A stretch of DNA of 64,000 nucleotides from Arthrobacter sp. 24S4-2 (GTDB lineage: Bacteria; Actinomycetota; Actinomycetes; Actinomycetales; Micrococcaceae), in NCBI RefSeq assembly GCF_005280255.1, contig NZ_CP040018.1:620001-684000 (forward strand), in the 5' to 3' direction. This document shows, one piece after another, positions 34,985 through 43,451 of this stretch. The notes under the pieces were generated by a model, which was not told the DNA's origin, made no database searches, and saw nothing but the letters and a program-made list of their open reading frames with translations. Each line of letters starts with the position of its first letter. Positions within the stretch are counted from its first letter, which is position 1. The position numbers and the translations under genes were made by a program.

Positions 34985-36343
34985 TTAGCGGCCGGTGCCG
35001 CCGTAGACCGTTGCCTCGTCTTCGCTGTCCAGGTCGAACGCCTTGTGGATGGCCCGGACGGCGTCGTCCAGCAGGTCGGCGTGCGTCACCACGGAGATGC
35101 GGATTTCCGACGTCGAGATCATGTTGATGTTGATCCCGGCGTCGGACAGGGCCTTGAAGAACGTGGCCGAAACCCCCGGGTGGGAGCGCATTCCGGCGCC
35201 GATCAGCGAAAGCTTGCCGATCTGCTCGTTGTATTCGATGCTTTCGAAGCCGATCTCCGGCTGTGCCGCACGAAGGGCGGCCAGTGCGTCGGCACCTTCC
35301 ACGATGGGCAGCGTGAAGGAAATGTCCGTCCGGCCCGTGCCGTGGGTGGACACGTTCTGGACGATCATGTCGATGTTGGAGTGCGCGTCCGCGATCACCT
35401 GGAAGATCGCGGCGGCCTTGCCCGGGATATCGGGAACTCCCACCACGGTGACCTTCGCTTCGGAGCGGTCGTGTGCAACGCCGGAGATGATTGGCTGCTC
35501 CAAGGCAACTCCCTTTTGAGTCGTGATCTTGTCGTCGGCTCCGGGCATGACCCAGGTGCCTTCGTTCTGGCTGAATGAAGAACGCACGTGCAGCGGCACG
35601 CCGAAGCGCCGCGCATATTCCACGCAGCGCAGGTGCAGGATCTTTGCGCCGGATGCGGCCAGTTCCAGCATTTCTTCGCTGGAGATGCGGTCGATCTTCT
35701 GGGCGGAGGGAACCACTCGCGGGTCCGCTGTGTAGATGCCGTCCACATCTGTGTAGATCTCGCATACATCGGCGTCCAGCGCTGCTGCCAGGGCCACGGC
35801 CGTGGTGTCGGAACCGCCGCGTCCCAGCGTGGTGATCTCGTTGGTGGTGCGGCTCATTCCCTGGAACCCGGCCACGATGGCTATATGCCCCTTGTCCAGG
35901 GCGGTACGGATCCGGTGGGGGTCGACGTCGATGATCCGCGCCTTGCCGTGGATGCCGTCGGTGATCATGCCGGCCTGCGATCCGGTGAAGGACTGGGCGG
36001 AGGCGCCGAGCTTGTTGATGGCCATCGCAACCAGCGCCATGGAGATGCGTTCGCCGGCGGACAGCAGCATGTCCATCTCACGCGCGGGGGCGGAATCGGT
36101 GACCTGCGCGGCAAGGTCCAGGAGCTCGTCAGTGGTGTCGCCCATCGCGGAAACCACCACAACAACTTCGTTGCCTGCAGTCTGGGCGTCCACCACGCGC
36201 TTGGCTACCCGCTTGATGCCGTCCGCGTCAGATACCGAGGAACCGCCGAACTTCTGCACAATGAGCTGTTTGGTGCGGGCAGTAGCGACAGGCAGCGCCT
36301 GCGGCTGATTTTCGGTCTTCACTTCGGTAGTGGGCATACTCAT
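34985..36343 (-). CDS. lysC: Aspartate kinase
   Basis: A 452-residue aspartokinase that phosphorylates aspartate, the first step to Lys, Thr, Met and diaminopimelate. LIVQKFGGSSVSDADGIKRVA carries the KFGGSS ATP/aspartate motif; MDMLLSAGERISMALVA and TTLGRGGSDTTAVALAAALDADVCEIYTDVDGIYTADPR complete the catalytic domain. Two ACT domains (VTVVGVPDIPGKAA, then LSLIGAGMRSHPGVSATFF) give feedback control. About 25 residues precede the usual N-terminus; the ATG at 36343 has GAGGG upstream. As in related genomes it is near recR and dnaX. asd is not adjacent. Confidence 0.95.
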   Translation of the reverse strand: MSMPTTEVKTENQPQALPVATARTKQLIVQKFGGSSVSDADGIKRVAKRVVDAQTAGNEVVVVVSAMGDTTDELLDLAAQVTDSAPAREMDMLLSAGERISMALVAMAINKLGASAQSFTGSQAGMITDGIHGKARIIDVDPHRIRTALDKGHIAIVAGFQGMSRTTNEITTLGRGGSDTTAVALAAALDADVCEIYTDVDGIYTADPRVVPSAQKIDRISSEEMLELAASGAKILHLRCVEYARRFGVPLHVRSSFSQNEGTWVMPGADDKITTQKGVALEQPIISGVAHDRSEAKVTVVGVPDIPGKAAAIFQVIADAHSNIDMIVQNVSTHGTGRTDISFTLPIVEGADALAALRAAQPEIGFESIEYNEQIGKLSLIGAGMRSHPGVSATFFKALSDAGININMISTSEIRISVVTHADLLDDAVRAIHKAFDLDSEDEATVYGGTGR

Positions 36344-36423
36344 GCGCGCACCCTCACTGGATCAAATCGGGGTTCCGGGGCCAAGCAACCAAATGGCGCG
36401 ACGGCGTAACTGATGTGCCCAGT

Positions 36424-37044
36424 TTATCGCCGGGAGCCGCCGGGCGTTGAATTGTGACCGTATGGTGGCCCCGCACTCCATGCTTTCTTGTCCAACCGGT
36501 AGCGCCACGACGGAAGGCCTTTGCCGTGGGTATCCTGGCCGGCCGTGTAGTAGCGGTCCCGGAGGAAGCCCAGGTTTTCGAGCAGCCGCTGAGAGGCGGC
36601 ATTGGGTTCGTAGACGCCGGCATAGACAACGTCAGTGCCGCGCTCGGTGAAGAGCCAACGGACCAGCGCACCGGCGGCCTCGCGGCCGTAGCCATTCCCG
36701 TGATGGTCCGGGTGGAGCAGGTAGCCGAGGCTGGCAAAGCGGGCCGGGAGGCTGCCCGGCAGCGGCGGTTCAGCCGTATTCCAAGTGCGGCCGTCACCGA
36801 TGACCGTCCCCGCCGACCGGAGCACGATGGCCCAGCCGAAGTGGAACCACTCAGCAGTGGACTGTTCCGCCCGGGCCTGGAGACCCGCGAGGAGCTGCCC
36901 GGTCTGCTCAGCGGTCAGGGCCCCATGAGACAAGTATCGGACGGCATCGGGGTGCCCCCGGAAAGTTTGGAGGGCCGCGGTGTCCAGGCTTGTGAGCGGG
37001 CGCAGCTCCAGGCGATCGGTGAGAATTGGCTGGATCGGTTCCAT
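36424..37044 (-). CDS. GNAT acetyltransferase (RimJ/RimL type)
   Basis: A 206-residue N-acetyltransferase. LTDRLELRPLTSLDTAALQTF is the typical RimL-like start; ASLGYLLHPDHHGNGYGREAAGALVRWLF is the acetyl-CoA loop (Q/RxxGxG/A variant NGYGREA), and VYEPNAASQRLLENLGFLRD is the C-terminal motif. Acceptor unknown. Lies between recR and lysC on the same strand. Confidence 0.85.
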   Translation of the reverse strand: MEPIQPILTDRLELRPLTSLDTAALQTFRGHPDAVRYLSHGALTAEQTGQLLAGLQARAEQSTAEWFHFGWAIVLRSAGTVIGDGRTWNTAEPPLPGSLPARFASLGYLLHPDHHGNGYGREAAGALVRWLFTERGTDVVYAGVYEPNAASQRLLENLGFLRDRYYTAGQDTHGKGLPSWRYRLDKKAWSAGPPYGHNSTPGGSRR

Positions 37045-37065
37045 GGACTGCCGTCGCTAACCGGA

Positions 37066-37665
37066 TCAGCTCAGGGCGTTGCGGCGGCCTTCAAAGGCCC
37101 GCCCCAGGGTGACTTCGTCCGCGTACTCCAGGTCGCCGCCCACGGGCAGGCCCGAGGCAAGCCTGGTGACGGTGATGCCGATCGATTTCAGCATCCTGGC
37201 GAGGTACGTGGCCGTGGCCTCACCCTCAAGGTTCGGGTCGGTGGCGATGATGACTTCCTGGATGGCGCCGTCGTTGAGCCGCGTGAGGAGCTCCCGGATG
37301 CGCAACTGTTCCGGGCCAATGCCCGCGATGGGATTAATGGCGCCGCCGAGTACGTGATAGCGGCCGCGGAAGGAGCGGGTGCGTTCAACCGCAAGGACGT
37401 CCTTGGATTCTTCCACCACGCAGATGACCGATGGGTCGCGCCGCGGGTCGCGGCAGATGTTGCACAGTTCCTGTTCCGTGACGTTGCCACAAACAGTGCA
37501 GAACTTCACGCGTTCCTTGACCGTGGTGATGGCTTCAACGAGGCGCTTCATGTCCTGCGGGTCCGCCTCGAGAATGTGGAAAGCCAGCCGCTGGGCGGAC
37601 TTCGGCCCGACGCCGGGAAGGCGGCCAAGTTCGTCGATCAGCTCTTGAACTGCACCCTCGTACAC
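37066..37665 (-). CDS. recR: Recombination protein RecR
   Basis: A 199-residue RecR of the RecFOR pathway that loads RecA on gapped DNA. Helix-hairpin-helix near the N-terminus (LGRLPGVGPKSAQRLAFHIL), C4 zinc finger (CTVCGNVTEQELCNIC, about residues 57-72), Toprim domain (SVICVVEESKDVLAVERT) and Walker-like C-terminus (GLPVGGDLEYADEVTLGRA). Just downstream of dnaX (75-bp gap), the order seen in many bacteria. Confidence 0.96.
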   Translation of the reverse strand: MYEGAVQELIDELGRLPGVGPKSAQRLAFHILEADPQDMKRLVEAITTVKERVKFCTVCGNVTEQELCNICRDPRRDPSVICVVEESKDVLAVERTRSFRGRYHVLGGAINPIAGIGPEQLRIRELLTRLNDGAIQEVIIATDPNLEGEATATYLARMLKSIGITVTRLASGLPVGGDLEYADEVTLGRAFEGRRNALS

Positions 37666-37740
37666 AATGTCCTCGTTCGGTTGACTCGTCAGTTGGTCGG
37701 TTTTTGGCGCCGATGGTCCGGCTCTGATTCGGGATGTCGC

Positions 37741-40700
37741 CTAGAACCGGGGAGGCAACGGGCTGCCGTCCAGCGACCGTTCTTCCACCAGTTTTCCGCC
37801 CAGAATACGCTCGACGGCGGCGCGGCCAAAGACGCCGGATTCCTCAATGGTTTCGTCATCAGCGCTGGGGATGTCCTGGACGTACGTCTTGCTGGTTTCC
37901 GCCTGGCGCGCGGGCGCTTTTGCCCGGCCGGCTTCCGCTTCCGGGCTGTTGGACAGCCGCTGGTACAGGCTCTGCCGGACTGTTGCCCCGGGGGCAGCGG
38001 CGGGCGCGGCCGGGGCGGCCTGCGCCGGCTGGGACACCAGTGCCGCCGGTGCGAGGGCGGGGGCGACGCTGCGGAGATCTGCACCCCCCATGGCCGGTGC
38101 AGGGTCCGACTCAGGAGCAGAAGCGTACTGCGCGGACGGCGCCCAGCCCCCAGTGGAGGAGCTGCCCGCACCCGATAAGGCTCCGACGGGCTGCCGGCTT
38201 TCAACAGGGTGAGGGGCCCCGCCGTTTTCGATGGGGTGGCCATCCTGGGCGGGCTCTGCGGAACGGGGGACCTGGGCCGACGCAGGCTCGTAGTGGGGCG
38301 TCAGGGGCTCAGGCAAGTCAGGCTTGCCGGCGTCGTCCGGTGATCCCACCGACTTGCCTACGTTTGATTCGGCGCCCACGGTCCAGACGCCGGGCGCCTG
38401 TTCCATGGCGCGTGACCACGGATCGTTGTGCGTGCCGGCAGTTCCCGGGGAAGTGGAGCCGTCGCCGGAAGGCGTTGCGTCCTGGCCGCCCGGGACACGC
38501 GCCGGCGCAGGGCTGGGCTGGACAGCACTTGTCTGGACAGTACTTGTGCGGGCAGCGCCGGGCTGGCCCGTGCTGGCCTGGGCCGCAGTGGCCCCGACTT
38601 CATTGGCTTGGACTTCATTGGCTCGGGCGGGCCGGGACGGCACCGGTGCGGAGGGCGTCCAGTCCATGGGCGGTTCTTCGTCCAGCGGCGGCGCATCTTC
38701 GTCCAGGGGCGGGCCCCAGTCGTCGTCCGGGTAGCTGTACGATCCGGAGTTGTCCGCTGGAGGCTGTTGCGCAGGGGTGGGGGCCGGAGTCGGCGACGGT
38801 GCCTGTTGCGCGGGCACGGCCTGGACAGGGCCGGAATCAGCCGGTTTCGAAGCGGCGTCCATGCTGGCCGGAGTGGGCCTAACAGCCGCCTGCGGGTGGG
38901 CAGTGTTGGCCGATCCAGTCGATGGATCTGCGGCGTCTTCCGTGACCGGACGACCAGCGCTGTCTGCGGGCGCCACGGATGCGGCCGGAACGCCCGAGGC
39001 GGCAACCGTGCCGGAGGTATTAGGTGCCAGCCCCCAGGCAACATCCGCAGGCGTTGCCGGGGTTTCCGGGCTAGCGGGTACTTTTGGGTTTGGTTCAGAG
39101 CTCGCTGAGCTGCTGGCGCCGCCGGAGACTGCATTGATCTGGCAGTCGATGCCCACCGTCTTGTGGATTGCCTGGCGGAGATTCTCGGAGTGGTCTGCCC
39201 GTCCGAAGGCGCCGGCGAGTCCGGAGGTGGTGAAGGCCAAAGTGAGGACCTGGCCGTCGAACTGCCCCACCTGGGCATTGGGTTCCACCAAAGCCCAGGT
39301 GCTGCGCTTGATCTTGCTCAGCGTCTGCAGGATGTCAGGCCAGGCGCGGCGGAGGACCTCGACGTCGCCGCCGGAACCGCCGGCCGGAGCCGGCCCTGGC
39401 GAAGCCGGCGCAAGCGCGGCGGAGGGCGCAGGTGCCCGCTCGGCTGTAGCGGGTGCAGGCGGCTCGACGCGTGCGGGGGGCTGTGCGGGTGCGGACTGTG
39501 CGGGTGCGGACGGGGCAGGTGCAGACTGCGCCGGTGCTGGCTGGTTCTGCGGGGCCGCTGAACGGGAGGCAGGCTGGGCGGATGTACCCCTGCCTGGTGC
39601 CGCCTGCTCGTCCACCGGCCAGTCAGCAGTGGAGACCCGCGGCGGGGTCAGGGATTCGCGGATGGGCTCTTCGCTGCGGGGGACTCCGGGTGCCATGCCG
39701 TCGGTGGGCTCTTCGCTGCGGGGGACTGCAGGTGCGACGCCGTCAGTGGGGGAAGCCGCCGGAGCGGGCGCGGGCACAGCCGACCGTGTTGCAGCGGATG
39801 GTGCTCCAGCAACTGGAGCCGCGACCGGAGAAGAGGCCGGTGCAGCAGGCGCTGATGCTGCCTGGGCCGGTCTGGAAGGCACTGCCGCGGGTGCCGCGGA
39901 TACCGCGGCGGCGGGAGCGCCGACGTCGTTCCCGCCGTAGTTAAGGCGGCGCTCCACGCGGTCGATCCGGGCGGCGATGCCGCGTTCGTTCTGCTCCGAG
40001 CTGGGGAGCAGGATGCGGGCACACAGCAGCTCAAGGTGCAGCCGGGGCGACGTGGCGCCGGTCATCTCCGTAAGCGCCGTGTTGGTGACGTCTGCAGCGC
40101 GGGACAGCTCGGCTGCGCCCAGGTTGTGGGCCTGGTTCTGCAGGCGGGCAATCTGGTCGGCGGGCATGCCGCGCAGGATTGACTGGGCGCTCTCCGGCAT
40201 GGCCTGGACAATGATGAGATCGCGGAATCGCTCCAGGAGATCCTCCACGAAGCGGCGCGGATCGTGGCCGGTCTGGATGACGCGGTCCACCGCGCGGAAA
40301 ACTGTGGCGGCATCGGAAGCTGCCACGGCCTCGACGACGTCGTCCAGCAGCGAGGCATGCGTGTAACCCAGGAGCGCCACGGCAAGTTCGTAGTCCAGCC
40401 CGTTGGCGCCTGCGCCGGCCATCAGCTGGTCCAGGACAGAGAGCGAGTCACGGACCGAACCGCCGCCGGCGCGGATGACCAGGGACAACACTCCGGGCGC
40501 CACCGGAACGTTTTCCTGGTTGCAGAGCAGCTCAAGGTACGCCATGAGGGGCTCCGGCGGAACCAGCCGGAAGGGGTAATGGTGCGTGCGCGATCGGATG
40601 GTGCCGATCACCTTGTCCGGTTCCGTGGTGGCGAAGATGAACTTGATGTGTTCCGGTGGCTCTTCGACGATCTTGAGCAAGGCGTTGAAGCCCGCCGAGG

Positions 40701-41103
40701 TGACCATGTGGGCTTCGTCGATGATGAAGATCTTGTAGCGGTCCCGGACGGGAGCGTAGGTGGCGCGTTCGCGCAGGTCCCGGGCGTCGTCGACGCCACC
40801 GTGGCTGGCGGCGTCAATCTCAATCACGTCAAGGGAGCCCGAACCGCCGCGGGCAAGTTCGACGCAGCTGGGGCACTTGCCGCAGGGCGTGTCAGTGGGC
40901 CCCTCGGCGCAGTTGAGGCAGCGGGCCAGGATGCGGGCGGAAGTGGTTTTTCCGCAGCCGCGCGGACCCGAAAAAAGGTAGGCGTGGTTGACGCGGTTCT
41001 TCCGCAGCGCCGTCATCAGGGGACCGGTGACATGTTCCTGCCCGATAACGTCCGCGAACGAATCGGGGCGGTATCTGCGGTAAAGAGCAGTAGTAACAGT
41101 CAC
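37741..41103 (-). CDS. dnaX: DNA polymerase III subunit gamma/tau
   Basis: A 1120-residue clamp-loader subunit. The AAA+ core has Walker A (SGPRGCGKTTSARILARCLNC in part), a zinc module with Cys pairs (CGKCPSC) and the Walker B box IIDEAHMVT. The SRC-like Arg finger region precedes LKIVEEPPEHIKFIFATTEP. Domain III ends near residue 370. After that come three Ala/Pro/Ser/Gln-rich stretches broken by a folded block (DVEVLRRAWPDILQTLSKIKRSTWALVE, about 595-690) that resembles tau domain V. The C-terminal 400 residues are mostly low-complexity, unusually long even for actinobacteria. The start is GTG. Confidence 0.94.
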   Translation of the reverse strand: MTVTTALYRRYRPDSFADVIGQEHVTGPLMTALRKNRVNHAYLFSGPRGCGKTTSARILARCLNCAEGPTDTPCGKCPSCVELARGGSGSLDVIEIDAASHGGVDDARDLRERATYAPVRDRYKIFIIDEAHMVTSAGFNALLKIVEEPPEHIKFIFATTEPDKVIGTIRSRTHHYPFRLVPPEPLMAYLELLCNQENVPVAPGVLSLVIRAGGGSVRDSLSVLDQLMAGAGANGLDYELAVALLGYTHASLLDDVVEAVAASDAATVFRAVDRVIQTGHDPRRFVEDLLERFRDLIIVQAMPESAQSILRGMPADQIARLQNQAHNLGAAELSRAADVTNTALTEMTGATSPRLHLELLCARILLPSSEQNERGIAARIDRVERRLNYGGNDVGAPAAAVSAAPAAVPSRPAQAASAPAAPASSPVAAPVAGAPSAATRSAVPAPAPAASPTDGVAPAVPRSEEPTDGMAPGVPRSEEPIRESLTPPRVSTADWPVDEQAAPGRGTSAQPASRSAAPQNQPAPAQSAPAPSAPAQSAPAQPPARVEPPAPATAERAPAPSAALAPASPGPAPAGGSGGDVEVLRRAWPDILQTLSKIKRSTWALVEPNAQVGQFDGQVLTLAFTTSGLAGAFGRADHSENLRQAIHKTVGIDCQINAVSGGASSSASSEPNPKVPASPETPATPADVAWGLAPNTSGTVAASGVPAASVAPADSAGRPVTEDAADPSTGSANTAHPQAAVRPTPASMDAASKPADSGPVQAVPAQQAPSPTPAPTPAQQPPADNSGSYSYPDDDWGPPLDEDAPPLDEEPPMDWTPSAPVPSRPARANEVQANEVGATAAQASTGQPGAARTSTVQTSAVQPSPAPARVPGGQDATPSGDGSTSPGTAGTHNDPWSRAMEQAPGVWTVGAESNVGKSVGSPDDAGKPDLPEPLTPHYEPASAQVPRSAEPAQDGHPIENGGAPHPVESRQPVGALSGAGSSSTGGWAPSAQYASAPESDPAPAMGGADLRSVAPALAPAALVSQPAQAAPAAPAAAPGATVRQSLYQRLSNSPEAEAGRAKAPARQAETSKTYVQDIPSADDETIEESGVFGRAAVERILGGKLVEERSLDGSPLPPRF

Positions 41104-41140
41104 AGGGAAAACCTACCTATAGGGACTGACATTAAATAAG

Positions 41141-41230
41141 AGACCCCTCATGCACCCGCCAGAGCCCATCTACCCTTGCTACCTTCCGGTCCTGGGGGAG
41201 TTCAACAGGATGACGCCACATGAGGGGCCG
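41141..41230 (-). ncRNA. ffs: Signal recognition particle RNA (small 4.5S type)
   Basis: On the minus strand the sequence contains the invariant SRP domain IV core CCAGGACCGGAAGGTAGCAA with the GGAA tetraloop region, flanked by TTGAACTCCCCC and GGGTAGA. Ends 41219-41229 and 41142-41152 pair over 11 nt to close the rod. A T-rich tract follows (TCTCTTATTTAAT), and a TAAACT -10 box lies 6-7 nt upstream of the 5' end (41237-41242). It lies just upstream of dnaX, a common actinobacterial arrangement. The RNA pairs with Ffh to target membrane proteins. Confidence 0.92.
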
Positions 41231-41347
41231 TCAATGAGTTTACCCGATGATTTCGTGTGCCCCGAATCGGCAGCGGGCCCGCTGCTTTCGGCCACTTTCG
41301 GCCCCTGCTTGCGGCCACACCGGGACCGTTTCAGGACCGCCCGCCGC

Positions 41348-41674
41348 TCAGGTGCGGTGCCCGTCCACTACCCAGCTCATCAGCGCGGGTTCCTCATAGG
41401 GGTGGGCGGACCGGAGGGCCAGTATCACCGGGCCGAGCAGTCCTGCTTCCACAAGGCATTCGATCCGGACCTCAGCAACCTCCTCGCCGGAGCCTTCGAC
41501 GCCGATAAACGGCCGGGCCCCGGGAAGGGATGTAAACCGACCGGTGCCCGGCAGCGTGAAGGAGCAGTGCGAGTAGTTGCCGATCCGGCCGGCTCCGGCA
41601 TCGCCGATCGCGGCGAGGACTGCCTCCGCGTAGTCCGTTGGAACGTAGATCACCAAGGCATGAAGCTGCGTCAT
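41348..41674 (-). CDS. NIF3/YqfO C-terminal-like (PII/CutA-fold) protein
   Basis: A 108-residue protein. LHALVIYVPTDYAEAVLAAIGDAGAGRIGNYSHCSFTLPGTGRF, then EVRIECLVEAGLLGPVILALRSAHPYEEPAL, is the stand-alone form of the domain inserted in YqfO/NIF3 proteins, with a PII/CutA-like fold and the conserved HPYEEPA ending. Function unknown. The start codon follows GAGGATGGGCCA, which could be a ribosome site or a leaderless -10 box. Confidence 0.82.
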   Translation of the reverse strand: MTQLHALVIYVPTDYAEAVLAAIGDAGAGRIGNYSHCSFTLPGTGRFTSLPGARPFIGVEGSGEEVAEVRIECLVEAGLLGPVILALRSAHPYEEPALMSWVVDGHRT

Positions 41675-42030
41675 TGGCCCATCCTCTCAGGAACTGCGGA
41701 ACAGCCTGGTAGCACAAGTCTGTAACGGTCTCGGGATATTCAGGTAGGAACCCTTGCTTATCATCGCCACAAGGCGGACCATGGATATGTACACCGATTG
41801 GGGCAATCTCAGGTTTGTGAGCTGCAGGGCCTGGCGCGAGGGCCGGACCCGGCAGCTCAACGGTGTTCCGTAAGAGTGGGCGCATTGGGGGCGTCCATTT
41901 TGACGTTAACGGGCTCTTTGAAGCGCGAACTGCCGCGCAAATACCCCGGAGGATCACACGCTCCAACCGCCATGTGCACCCCGCGCCGTGCACCTCCGTA
42001 ACGTCGCGGTAACGTCCCGCTGGGGGCCAA
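41675..42030. other. 356-bp region without a clear gene
   Basis: No frame on either strand looks coding. A tandem GTAACGTCGCG/GTAACGTCCCG repeat lies at 41999-42020. The right end leads into the tRNA promoter. Confidence 0.4.
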
Positions 42031-42060
42031 TTGGGTGATGCTGAAAAGTTCAGGTATTCT
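42031..42060 (+). promoter_or_regulatory. tRNA-Ser promoter
   Basis: TTGGGT (42031-42036), an 18-nt spacer and TATTCT (42055-42060), about 28 nt before the mature tRNA. Confidence 0.65.
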
Positions 42061-42088
42061 AGTATCTGCTTTTGATTCAGAAGCAACT

Positions 42089-42173
42089 GGAGAATTCGCC
42101 TAGCGGCCTATGGCGCACGCCTGGAACGCGTGTTGGGTTAACGCCCTCGGGGGTTCAAATCCCCCATTCTCCG
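42089..42173 (+). tRNA. tRNA-Ser (anticodon GGA)
   Basis: 85 nt with acceptor arms GGAGAAT and ATTCTCC, D arm, anticodon GGA at 42123-42125, a long class II variable arm and the T loop GGTTCAAATCC. Discriminator G; CCA is not encoded. Confidence 0.97.
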
Positions 42174-42178
42174 CGGTT

Positions 42179-42207
42179 GGCCCCGGTCCTCGGACCGGGG
42201 CCTTTTT
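42179..42207 (+). terminator. Rho-independent terminator after tRNA-Ser
   Basis: GGCCCCGGTCC pairs with GGACCGGGGCC, followed by TTTTT. Confidence 0.92.
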
Positions 42208-42316
42208 GCGCTCCGGCCCCGTTCGTCCCGTCCCCGTTTCCCGTGCCGTCCGGCCGTGCGCACTTCCCCGTCAGCATCCCGGTACTTGCCCCGGACCGGA
42301 GCTGCGACTACGGCAC

Positions 42317-43228
42317 CTATGCAGCGAATCCCAGCCGCCGGAGGCGGCGCCTGGCGGCCTGTTCGCTGGGACTCATCCAGCCGAGGGCAAGGCGGACGAC
42401 GGCGAGAGTCGCCCGGGTGCCAAGCCGCACCGGAAGAGCAAACGGACCCAGCCGCGGCGACCGGAGGCCCAGCATGTCCCGGTACTTCGGTTCGATGCTG
42501 GACACGGCAGCAGCAAACAGCATCCGGTACCCGAGGCGGAGGGACGGATGGAGCGGCGGGTTGCGGAGGAAAGCCACAGTCTCGGCCACCCTTTCATTCG
42601 CGCGGAGATCACCGTCGTCGTACCAGTTGTCCAGCTGCTTCCGCATCTCCGCCTCAGTGACCGGCGGAGCGTCCACCCCCATCAGCAGTCCGGCGTGCGC
42701 CCATTCCCGGACGTAGGCATCCGGTCCGCCGGGAATGGGCCGGCCCCAGATCTTGTGGGTGGAGAGGAACGCGTCGGTAAAGGCGATGTGCACCCACCGC
42801 AGCAACTCGGGGTCGTTGGCTGCGTAGCTCCTCACCACGCCCCTCCCGTCCACATAGTCGCCCCGCACAGAGTTGTGCCTCCGCCGCACCCAGTCCGAGG
42901 CCTCCCGCGCCGCGGAGGTGGACCCATAGGAGACCGTGAAGATCCACCGGATGGTTCCGGCCAGCCGGCCCAGCGGGTCCTCGCGGAACCGGGAGTGGTC
43001 GTGCACTCCGGCGAGGGCGCCGGGATGGAGGGCCTGCATCAGGAGCGCACGGATCCCGGCCACGAGGGTGGTCATCGAGCCGTGCACCGCCCAGACTGCC
43101 GACCCCGGAAGGTGATACCCGGCGTCGTCACCCTTTTCAAGCAGGGGAACCCAGTCCGGAACAGCCTCCCGCGTCCCGGTCAACGTTTGTTTGAGCTCGG
43201 CCTGCCATTCCCTGAGGACATTGCGCAT
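42317..43228 (-). CDS. Oxygenase MpaB family protein (DUF2236)
   Basis: About 303 residues. MQALHPGALAGVHDHSRFREDPLGRLAGTIRW is the family core with the HP and H-D-H-S motifs; VRGDYVDGRGVVRSYAANDPELLRWVHIAFTDAF and HAGLLMGVDAPPVTEAEM follow. MpaB/Lcp-like members bind haem through such histidines and act as oxygenases (rubber or mycophenolic acid pathways); the substrate here is unknown. ATG 43228 is chosen for the GGGAGAA site. Confidence 0.82.
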   Translation of the reverse strand: MRNVLREWQAELKQTLTGTREAVPDWVPLLEKGDDAGYHLPGSAVWAVHGSMTTLVAGIRALLMQALHPGALAGVHDHSRFREDPLGRLAGTIRWIFTVSYGSTSAAREASDWVRRRHNSVRGDYVDGRGVVRSYAANDPELLRWVHIAFTDAFLSTHKIWGRPIPGGPDAYVREWAHAGLLMGVDAPPVTEAEMRKQLDNWYDDGDLRANERVAETVAFLRNPPLHPSLRLGYRMLFAAAVSSIEPKYRDMLGLRSPRLGPFALPVRLGTRATLAVVRLALGWMSPSEQAARRRLRRLGFAA

Positions 43229-43451
43229 GGTCAATTCTCCCGCACACCCGCCGTGAAGGGAGGCGCACGGGCCTTCAGCGCCGCGCATACCTGAGAGCCA
43301 CCTGAGAATTCAGGCCGGAAGCCGCGGAATCCCGCGGAACTTGGCGGGGAGGGCAAGGACCGGGGGTTCACAGAACAATGGCCCTGTGGTCCCATAGGAA
43401 CGTAAGTCCGTCGAGATTGGGGTCTGGCGGGCCTATCGCAGGAGTCATTAC

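Noticed and set aside
43290..43451. Possible c-di-AMP (ydaO) riboswitch before the M23 peptidase gene, as in many actinobacteria
   Set aside because: I could not find the conserved core or pseudoknot segments in the available 160 nt.
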